Below are positions 1 to 5,849 of a stretch of DNA of 7,291 bases, in pieces; within the stretch, counting starts at the first letter, position 1, and the number at the start of each line of letters is the position of its first letter. Source of the DNA: JBAPRR01 sp049281195 (lineage in GTDB: Bacteria; Actinomycetota; Acidimicrobiia; Acidimicrobiales; CAVXTF01); assembly GCA_049281195.1 (NCBI GenBank), contig JBAPRR010000406.1:1-7291 (forward strand). Reading direction: 5' to 3'. The notes under the pieces are model-generated. The model ran no database searches, had not been told where the DNA came from, and saw nothing but the letters and a program-made list of their open reading frames with translations. The translations under genes and the position numbers were made by a program.

Positions 1-1984
1 CATACAACACGGTGGGATTACCGGCCAAAAGACCGACGTCCGCGGCGGCAGATATCCCTTCAGCGTCACCGTCGACCAACAGCGGGGCCGCTTGCGACTC
101 CGCTCTCACGATCGCTCGTGGATCGGACACCGGGTAGATCTCGAGGGGCGACTCCCATTGCTGATCGGCCGACATGGCCTCAGTTATCTCGTCGACCTCG
201 GGGATCAGCGACACGTTGGGTTGCGCCGGTCCGTATCCGGTTGGTTTTCCGAGGCCCGCGGGAGTGGGATCGAGGTACTGGTCCACGAGTTGAGGGATAG
301 GCTGGTCGTAGCGCTCGTACGCAAGGTTGTTTTGCAAGATGATGAATCCGGAGCTCATGAGGCTCGCCATGGGAGCGAGCGAGGAGGGGACGAACGCACC
401 CTCTTGGATCGGATCGTCGACGGCGTAGAGCATGTCCTGGGTAGCGAGCGAACCGTATTCCTGCTGCTCGCGTTGAGCGAAAGGCGCGTCGAGAAGGCCG
501 GGATAAACCGTGTCGATCGTGTCGCCGAAGTTGTAAGCAGCGAAGTTCTCGCCCGGGATCGCGAACACGCGAAGCGCGTTGGGTCCCGACTGACCGGGCT
601 GTGCGTTCAACGCGTTCATGGCGTCGGTCAGATATGTGGGAAGGGGTGACGGCTGGGTGAAATTGTCTGCCACAGTGCTGCCGTTGAACACCGCCGGATT
701 GGCGACGAACACGAGCGTCAGGGCGAGTACCGACGCTCCGAGCCCGGCAAGCTGGATCCGCCGGGCCACCGCGGTCACTCCGGCACCGAGGAGCATCGCA
801 GTCCCGAGTAAGAGCAGGGGCGACGCTCTGTCTGTGGATCGCATGGCCAGACCGGCGGTGGTATCGGTCATGATCCACTTGAGAAACGCTCCGATCGGAG
901 ACGGATCCGTGAACGGGTTGGCGCCGACGGAAAGCACCATCCCGACGACGACCAGCAGGATGAAAAATGATCTGTAGCGCCAACGAGTGACGATCCCGGA
1001 AATGAACGCGGCTACAGGAACGGCGAAGCTGGTGGCGATGAGCCAGATCTGCTGGGTGAATTGGATCGAGGTCCCCACCCATTGACCGAGGCGGTCGGAT
1101 CCGTAGAAGTACCAGTAACCCAGTCCGCGGAGCACCTCGGATGCGTAGGAAGTCTGGCTGACGGCTTGGACCGTCTCGGTGTACTTGAGGATGTCGAGCC
1201 CGTATGCGCCCTCGGTCTCGAGTCCCACGAGCCACCAGATCGACACCCCGAACGTGAGCAGACCCGTGCGCCACAAGACGGCCCACGCCGTTTTCCAGCT
1301 GTGCTCCTTCGTGACGAGTACCGAATAGGGGAGCCACAGAAGCGGCCCCACCCCGACATAGATAAGGGCGCTCGCGTTGACGCCCCCGGCAGTGAGGGCG
1401 ACGAGCGCGAAGAGCGCCGGATACTTCCAACCGGGCTTGCGCATCGCCTGGGCGACCAGTGCGATCATCCAGGGAAGACCGGCCCAGGCCAGCAGGATCA
1501 CAGAGATGCGGCCGACATACTGAAGCAGGTACGGAGAGAGCATGTATGCGAGCGCTGCGACGAGGACGCCGGGGTCTTTCAAAAGGATCCGGGGCCGCGA
1601 GTTCAGGGTCCGGGCCAGGTAGATGACGCCGGCCCCGGCACCGAACAGGGTCGCCCCCACCCACAGCCTCTCCGAGGCCCACACAGGGATACCGAGCAGG
1701 TGGGTGACCAAGAAGAACGGCCCCATCGGAAAGAGGTAGCCGAGCTGTTGATGGGTGACTGTCCCGAGCGCGATGTCGGGATCCCACATGTATGCCGACT
1801 GCTCCAAGAAACGTGCCGGATCGATGAACAGGTACGACTTGGTGTCCGAGTCGACGACGCCGGGCTGGGAGAGGAGCTGAGGTATGAACGCCAGCAGGGC
1901 GACTACCAGGTACTCGGCCCAAGCGAGCAACCGCCCTGTGGACGACACCGCTTTTGGCGTGGTCGCCGTAGCTTCTCGCGCCAC
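1..1984 (-). CDS. AftD-like (DUF3367) GT-C membrane arabinofuranosyltransferase, N-terminal part, runs off left edge
   Basis: Likely adds arabinofuranose from decaprenyl-phosphate-arabinose to an envelope glycan on the outer face of the membrane, as AftD does in mycobacteria; the substrate here is inferred. The frame is open from 1984 to the left edge (661 codons). Family AftD proteins are about 1,400 residues, so the C-terminal half lies outside. The first membrane helix is near residues 19-38. It is followed by DSDTK (45-49) at the start of the first outer loop, where GT-C enzymes keep acidic catalytic residues. Next come FLEQSAYMWDP, QLGYLFPMGPFF, RLWVG, LAYMLSPYLLQYVG and GGVNASALIYVG, then WWLVGLETEGAYG and ALAMRSTDRA-type blocks (the latter near 380), all resembling AftD in order. 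After ~430 the protein turns soluble (YNFGDTIDTVYPGLLDAPF; FIILQNNLAYERYDQP). The GTG at 1984 is provisional: AGGAGAGG lies 15 nt upstream, a long spacing, and an in-frame TTG at 2035 is an alternative. It is transcribed divergently from the methyltransferase. The family call is confident; the sugar specificity is not. Confidence 0.85.
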   Translation of the reverse strand, partial: MAREATATTPKAVSSTGRLLAWAEYLVVALLAFIPQLLSQPGVVDSDTKSYLFIDPARFLEQSAYMWDPDIALGTVTHQQLGYLFPMGPFFLVTHLLGIPVWASERLWVGATLFGAGAGVIYLARTLNSRPRILLKDPGVLVAALAYMLSPYLLQYVGRISVILLAWAGLPWMIALVAQAMRKPGWKYPALFALVALTAGGVNASALIYVGVGPLLWLPYSVLVTKEHSWKTAWAVLWRTGLLTFGVSIWWLVGLETEGAYGLDILKYTETVQAVSQTSYASEVLRGLGYWYFYGSDRLGQWVGTSIQFTQQIWLIATSFAVPVAAFISGIVTRWRYRSFFILLVVVGMVLSVGANPFTDPSPIGAFLKWIMTDTTAGLAMRSTDRASPLLLLGTAMLLGAGVTAVARRIQLAGLGASVLALTLVFVANPAVFNGSTVADNFTQPSPLPTYLTDAMNALNAQPGQSGPNALRVFAIPGENFAAYNFGDTIDTVYPGLLDAPFAQREQQEYGSLATQDMLYAVDDPIQEGAFVPSSLAPMASLMSSGFIILQNNLAYERYDQPIPQLVDQYLDPTPAGLGKPTGYGPAQPNVSLIPEVDEITEAMSADQQWESPLEIYPVSDPRAIVRAESQAAPLLVDGDAEGISAAADVGLLAGNPTVLY

Positions 1985-2034
1985 GGTTCTCGGCTCGGTC
2001 CTCTCCTGGCGGCGGGTGGGATCTGAGCTGGCCA

Positions 2035-2065
2035 ACCGGCTGGGACCGGCTCCAGTCAGGCCGGT
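2035..2065. repeat. ACCGGCT direct repeat pair plus inverted GCCGGT
   Basis: ACCGGCT occurs at 2035-2041 and again at 2045-2051, 10 bp apart and so on the same face of the helix. GCCGGT, the inverse of ACCGGC, follows at 2060-2065 and touches the putative plus-strand -10 at 2065-2070. The spacing and location suit a regulator binding site, but such words are common by chance in GC-rich DNA. No regulator can be named. Confidence 0.3.
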
Positions 2066-2112
2066 AGTGTACGCACCGCGCGGAGCGAGCCCCAGTCATC
2101 GGGCTGAGGCCT

Positions 2113-2119
2113 AGGAGGG
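2113..2119 (+). promoter_or_regulatory. Ribosome binding site for the methyltransferase (AGGAGGG)
   Basis: AGGAGGG is close to a perfect Shine-Dalgarno sequence and is the strongest one in the window. Counting AGGAGG, it ends 4 nt before TTG 2123; a second in-frame TTG at 2132 would be 13 nt away. It decides the non-ATG start, since the first in-frame ATG (2210) falls only eight residues before SAM motif I. Confidence 0.75.
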
Positions 2120-2122
2120 CAC

Positions 2123-2905
2123 TTGGCCAGGTTGACCGGAGAACGTCCCATCCAGGGCGTGACCCCCGATTCTTTGCTGGCGTTACACGAAGCCGGATAC
2201 AGAGCAGTCATGGATCAGCTCGGTGCCGGGACGCTCCTCGATCTCGGCTGCGGTCAGGGATTCGAGTCGGTCAGGCTGGCCGGACCGGAAAGGCGTGTGG
2301 TCGGGGTCGACTACAGCGCGGATGCACTCGAGCACGCGCACCGCAACTATGCGGACACCCTTTCGCTCGCCAGGACGGACGCTCTGCGCCTTTGCCTTGC
2401 CGCCAACTCGTTCGACTACGCCTGTTCCTCCCACCTCATCGAGCACTTCGACCACCCCGAAGGCCACGTTTCGGAAATGGCCCGGGTGTTGAGCCCTACC
2501 GGCCGATGCCTGGTTCTCACTCCCAACAAGCCCGCCGATTTCGAGAATCCCTTTCACGTCCACCTGTTCGATCCCGATGACCTGCGGGCGATGCTCGGCC
2601 GGTACTTCGAGGACGTCCAGATCTTCGGTCTCGATGCCACAGCGCCCGTGAAAGAGGACTTCAGGCTCAGGCGGGAGAAGGCCAAGAAGGTCCTGGCGCT
2701 CGATTTTCTGGACCTGCGGCACCGGCTCCCCCGATCCTGGTACGTGGCCGGGTACACCAGGGTGTTACCCGTGGCCTACAAGTTCATGGCGCAAGGTGAC
2801 TCGGGCGGATCGACAGGGATCACGGCCGACGACTTCTTCGTGACCGACGAGATCGACGAGACCACGCTCGTCCTGTTCGGCATCGCGCGTAGCCCTCACA
2901 TCTGA
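2123..2905 (+). CDS. Class I SAM-dependent methyltransferase
   Basis: This 260-residue protein is predicted to be cytoplasmic: it has no signal peptide and no membrane helix. It should transfer a methyl group from S-adenosylmethionine to an unknown acceptor. The Rossmann core is clear. Motif I LLDLGCGQG spans residues 38-46. GVD at 61-63 supplies the acidic residue that binds the ribose of SAM. The region around 97-113 reads FDYACSSHLIEHFDHPE, the usual motif after strand 4 in the Methyltransf_11 group, and RVLSPTGRCLVLTPN (121-135) is the strand-5 block. Residues from about 136 to 260 form a longer tail, including HVHLFDPDDLRAML and a basic stretch (181-189), and probably set acceptor specificity. 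The TTG start is chosen on the strong AGGAGGG before it. coaE follows after one base, so the two are probably cotranscribed. The divergent glycosyltransferase hints at an envelope-glycan or lipid substrate, but small-molecule methylation is equally possible. Confidence 0.85.
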   Translation: MARLTGERPIQGVTPDSLLALHEAGYRAVMDQLGAGTLLDLGCGQGFESVRLAGPERRVVGVDYSADALEHAHRNYADTLSLARTDALRLCLAANSFDYACSSHLIEHFDHPEGHVSEMARVLSPTGRCLVLTPNKPADFENPFHVHLFDPDDLRAMLGRYFEDVQIFGLDATAPVKEDFRLRREKAKKVLALDFLDLRHRLPRSWYVAGYTRVLPVAYKFMAQGDSGGSTGITADDFFVTDEIDETTLVLFGIARSPHI

Positions 2906-2906
2906 C

Positions 2907-3527
2907 GTGGCATCCACGCAGAAAACCCTCACGGTCGGCCTCACCGGGGGGATCGGCTCGGGAAAGTCGACCGTCGGCTCTCTGCTCGAGACGAAGGGCG
3001 CCATCCTGATCGACGCGGATGCGATATCCCGCGAGGTAATGGCTCCCGGGGGCGCTGCTTACGGGCCGGTGCTCGAGCGGTTCGGGGATCAAATACTCGC
3101 GTCCGACAAGACGATCGACCGCAAAGCCCTCGCCGCGGTGGCATTCGCCGATCCGCAGTCCCTGGCCGACCTGAACGCAGCTACTCATCCCGCAATAGGT
3201 CAGGTGATGATCGAGCGCCGGGCCCAAGCAGACTCACAAGGCGGTGTGGTGGTGATGGACGTCCCGCTCCTCAAGTCCACCCATCGCGAAGAGCTCGGAT
3301 TCGACGTGGTGGTCGTGGTCGACCTTCCGGTCGAGGTTGCGGTCTCCAGACTGGTCGAGCACCGGGGATTCGACCGGGCGGATGCCGAAGCTCGGGCGGC
3401 ATCGCAGATGACCAGGGAGGCCAGATTGGCCCTGGCCGACTTCATCATTGACAACAACGGCGAGCTCGAGGGGCTTCGTGACCAGGTAGACCGCCTGTGG
3501 GACGAGCTGGTCAGCCAGCTCGATTGA
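2907..3527 (+). CDS. coaE: Dephospho-CoA kinase
   Basis: CoaE performs the last step of coenzyme A synthesis: ATP-dependent phosphorylation of the ribose 3'-hydroxyl of dephospho-CoA, in the cytoplasm. The 206-residue length is normal for a single-domain CoaE. The P-loop GLTGGIGSGKST is at residues 11-22, with Lys20 binding phosphate. DADAISREV (37-44) is the conserved acidic substrate block. DRKALAAVAF (71-80) and NAATHPAI (90-97) follow, then MDVPLLKS (117-124), the CoaE VPLL block. QMTREARLALADFIIDNNG (167-185) is the C-terminal signature. The mycobacterial C-terminal UPF0157-type extension is absent. The GTG start lies just before the first beta strand; the only nearby ATG falls after the P-loop and cannot be the start. 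There is no strong ribosome binding site, and the upstream stop is one base away, so translational coupling to the methyltransferase is likely. The call is very secure. Confidence 0.97.
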   Translation: MASTQKTLTVGLTGGIGSGKSTVGSLLETKGAILIDADAISREVMAPGGAAYGPVLERFGDQILASDKTIDRKALAAVAFADPQSLADLNAATHPAIGQVMIERRAQADSQGGVVVMDVPLLKSTHREELGFDVVVVVDLPVEVAVSRLVEHRGFDRADAEARAASQMTREARLALADFIIDNNGELEGLRDQVDRLWDELVSQLD

Positions 3528-3621
3528 TCCCTGGTCTCACCCTCGGATAGGCCCTCGAAGCACCCGGCGAAGTTTCCCAACCTGTGGCTTTTGGGTATTT
3601 ACTACCTGCACGCAGCTGCCC

Positions 3622-3626
3622 GGAGG
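3622..3626 (+). promoter_or_regulatory. Ribosome binding site for the first acyltransferase (GGAGG)
   Basis: GGAGG ends 4 nt before TTG 3631. No in-frame ATG or GTG exists between here and the conserved acyltransferase N-terminal block, which fixes the TTG as start. The rest of the 103-bp gap after coaE holds a weak CCCAA/TTGGG inverted repeat (3576-3580 and 3591-3595) and no convincing promoter. Confidence 0.6.
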
Positions 3627-3630
3627 CGGC

Positions 3631-5784
3631 TTGGGACGGTGTGACTGCGACCAGGGGGTAAGTGCACTGTTTGGCGGACTCAAGCCGGTAGGCCGAGCCG
3701 GATCGCACACCACGGCGGGGACCGGACACCGGCTCAGGTACACACCGGGCCTCGACGGGCTTCGGGCCGTGGCGATACTCGGTGTCGTCGCCTTCCATGT
3801 CGGCTTCGGGTGGACCCCGGGGGGCTTCTACGGCGTCGACACCTTCTTCGTCCTTTCCGGCTACCTGATCACCTCGCTCCTGGTCGTCGAATGGGACGGG
3901 TCTCGGACGATCAAGCTGCGGAGCTTCTGGGCCCGGCGGGCCCGGCGACTGCTTCCGGCACTGTTCGTTCTGGTAGCCGGGCTCGCAGTTCTCCACCTGA
4001 CGGTTCCCAATCTCCTCCCGTGGCCCGACGCCATCCCCGACGCGTTGGCAACGCTCGGTTACGCCGCCAACTGGCATTTCATAGCGGGAAGCACCAACTA
4101 CTTCGCCATTTCCGTCAGCCCGTCGCCGCTGCTGCACACCTGGTCTCTTGCCATCGAGGAGCAGTTCTACATGCTCTGGCCCCTGGTGGTCCTGTTCGTC
4201 CTAGGCACATCGGGTCGTTGGGCACGCAGGGCGGGGAAAGTTCCCGATCGCCGCAAGCGTCTTTTGGTCCTCCTCGGAATGTCGGTCATAGGTGCTGTCG
4301 CATCTGCGATGTGGATGTGGCATCTCACACCGGCAGGAGCGAGCATCACGCGCGCCTACTACGGGACCGACACCAGGGCACAGGCCCTCCTGATTGGAGC
4401 GTCGATCGCCATAGCGATGCAGCTGTCGAAGCTCCGCGGAGATCCGGCGAGCACAGCGAGAAATGTAAGGGCCGCCACTTTCTGCGGGGTCGCAGGAGCA
4501 GCCGGACTCGCGGCGGTGTGGTACCTCGTCCCGGAAACGTCGACTCTCGCGTTCCACGGCGGATTCACCCTTGCGTCGCTCGCCTCCGGAGCCATCCTTA
4601 CGAGTGTCGTCCTGGACCCGGCCGGACCGGTGCCCCGCGCGCTGGCACTACGACCGGTCCGCTACATCGGCTCCATCTCATACGGCGCGTATCTCTGGTA
4701 CTGGCCGGTCCTGCTCGTGATCACTCACAGATGGCCCGGCCTCGGCTCGTGGCAGCTGTTCGCGTTGGAGTCGATGACGACCTTCGGCCTCGCTGCACTA
4801 TCTGCCAAGTTCGTCGAGAAGCCGATCCGCCGCGGGACCATCACGAGCTGGCGTGCCGTGGTCGGTGCCCCGGTGGCTGCCGCGGTCTCCCTCACGCTGG
4901 TGGCGATCTCCGCCGCGGTAGGACTGCCGGCGCTCACTCCGGCCGCCGCCGGTGCGGTGAAGCCTTCCCAGCAGATCAAGATCGAGACTGCAGCGAAGAG
5001 CGTGCACAACGGTCCACCGGTGCGCGTCCTATTAGTCGGTGACTCGATGGCCGGAACTCTCGGAGCGACCCTCGCCCCGTATGCAGCCGAGTACGACGTT
5101 CAGATGATCAACGAAGGTCACCCCGGTTGCGGGCTGGCCTCGGATACCCGCTACCAATTCACGCTCTACGTGGAGCCGCCGGGTGCGCCTTGCGAGCTCG
5201 GGAACCCGAACGCACTTATCGACCAGTGGAAGCGGTGGGTCGACGAGTACCGGCCGAACGTGGTCGTATACATCTCGAGGGCCGACACGCTCAATCAAGA
5301 CCGGGGGTCGTGGACCTGGATCGGTAATCCGGCTTACGACACGTTCCTCTCCGACCAGCTGCGCGCAGGCGTGTCCGTGTTGTCGTCCGAAGGAGCGAAG
5401 GTGGTTCTGTTGTCGACGCCCTACTTCGACTCGATGGTGCAAACCGGCGGCGCGATGCTGCCGGAGGACAATCCGGAGCGGGTGAACCTCGACAACCAAC
5501 TGATAAGCCAGATCGCAAAGGGATCGAAGAACGTCAGCATGTTCGGTTTCGGACAGCTCGTCACGCCGGGCGGCCGGTACAACCAGACCGTGGACGGCGT
5601 CGACGTGCGCTGTGAAGACGGGGTCCACATGAGCGTGGCGGCGGGACAGATCGTCGCGCCTGACCTCCTTCCGTACCTGGTCAGGCTGGGGCGCCAGGCC
5701 AACGTCACCCCCAATACCGATCCACCTGCAGCGCCGGCCATGGTGCCGACCTGGTACAGCCGGCTGCCCTGCGGCGAGCCCTGA
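3631..5784 (+). CDS. OafA-type membrane acyltransferase with C-terminal SGNH domain (paralog 1)
   Basis: This 717-residue protein probably O-acylates an envelope glycan: the membrane domain (acyltransferase 3 family) passes an acyl group across the membrane and the outer SGNH domain transfers it to sugar. After a 36-residue N-terminal tail come GLDGLRAVAI (Arg45), the conserved His56 in VVAFHVGF, then FFVLSGYLIT, RRARRLLPAL, LLHTWSLAIEEQFYMLWP, YYGTDTRAQALL, ISYGAYLWYWP and FVEKPIRRG (to ~402), with about ten or more hydrophobic helices between. A last helix (~409-430) leads outside. The SGNH domain begins near 464: LLVGDSMAG carries GDS at 470-472 (nucleophile Ser472), and DGVH at 663-666 supplies Asp663 and His666, so the triad looks intact. 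Cys500, Cys521, Cys661 and Cys714 lie on the outer side and could form disulfides. The length is typical of fused OafA-SGNH proteins. The acyl group and acceptor are unknown; mycobacterial SucT is one possible functional analogue. Confidence 0.93.
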   Translation: MGRCDCDQGVSALFGGLKPVGRAGSHTTAGTGHRLRYTPGLDGLRAVAILGVVAFHVGFGWTPGGFYGVDTFFVLSGYLITSLLVVEWDGSRTIKLRSFWARRARRLLPALFVLVAGLAVLHLTVPNLLPWPDAIPDALATLGYAANWHFIAGSTNYFAISVSPSPLLHTWSLAIEEQFYMLWPLVVLFVLGTSGRWARRAGKVPDRRKRLLVLLGMSVIGAVASAMWMWHLTPAGASITRAYYGTDTRAQALLIGASIAIAMQLSKLRGDPASTARNVRAATFCGVAGAAGLAAVWYLVPETSTLAFHGGFTLASLASGAILTSVVLDPAGPVPRALALRPVRYIGSISYGAYLWYWPVLLVITHRWPGLGSWQLFALESMTTFGLAALSAKFVEKPIRRGTITSWRAVVGAPVAAAVSLTLVAISAAVGLPALTPAAAGAVKPSQQIKIETAAKSVHNGPPVRVLLVGDSMAGTLGATLAPYAAEYDVQMINEGHPGCGLASDTRYQFTLYVEPPGAPCELGNPNALIDQWKRWVDEYRPNVVVYISRADTLNQDRGSWTWIGNPAYDTFLSDQLRAGVSVLSSEGAKVVLLSTPYFDSMVQTGGAMLPEDNPERVNLDNQLISQIAKGSKNVSMFGFGQLVTPGGRYNQTVDGVDVRCEDGVHMSVAAGQIVAPDLLPYLVRLGRQANVTPNTDPPAAPAMVPTWYSRLPCGEP

Positions 5785-5849
5785 GCCGGTGTGACCAGCC
5801 AGTAACCTGATTCGGCCTCCTAGCTGGGAGCCGAGCAGGCGGTTCGCGT

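Larger units (their letters stand above)
1985..2122. promoter_or_regulatory. Divergent intergenic region with possible back-to-back promoters
   Basis: This 138-bp gap separates the AftD-like gene (minus) from the methyltransferase (plus), so both promoters should lie here. TAGTGT at 2065-2070 (plus) and TACACT at 2071-2066 (minus) each fit a loose TANNNT -10 element and overlap one another. Neither has a recognisable TTGACA-like -35 at 16-18 nt, so the assignment is weak. A short inverted repeat, AGCCC (2088-2092) and GGGCT (2101-2105) around an 8-nt loop, sits just before the methyltransferase ribosome binding site and could form a small leader hairpin. Confidence 0.25.

Noticed and set aside
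1061..2026. A 321-codon plus-strand open frame opposite the AftD-like gene
   Set aside because: The composition is low-complexity, charged and Gly/Pro/Arg-rich with no family motif, as expected of the antisense of a GC-rich gene.
180..2099. A 639-codon open frame on the minus strand
   Set aside because: Its product is rich in Arg, Ser, Pro and His, without membrane segments or motifs. A different minus-strand frame over the same bases gives a continuous AftD-like protein, so this is a GC-driven shadow.
3576..3600. Inverted repeat CCCAA/TTGGG after coaE, followed by TATTT
   Set aside because: Five pairs around a 10-nt loop is too weak for a terminator, and the following T content is short.
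3511..4137. A 208-codon minus-strand open frame across the start of the first acyltransferase
   Set aside because: It overlaps conserved coding sequence on the other strand, has no motif or credible ribosome binding site, and its composition is that of a shadow.
3810..5042. A 410-codon plus-strand open frame inside the first acyltransferase
   Set aside because: It is Arg/Pro/His-rich, in a different frame from the well-supported OafA protein and without recognisable features.
5814..5834. Possible terminator hairpin between the two acyltransferases (CGGCCTCC with GGAGCCG)
   Set aside because: The stem is only about seven pairs with a bulge, and no T-run follows. It may be chance pairing in GC-rich DNA and does not support a transcription stop.
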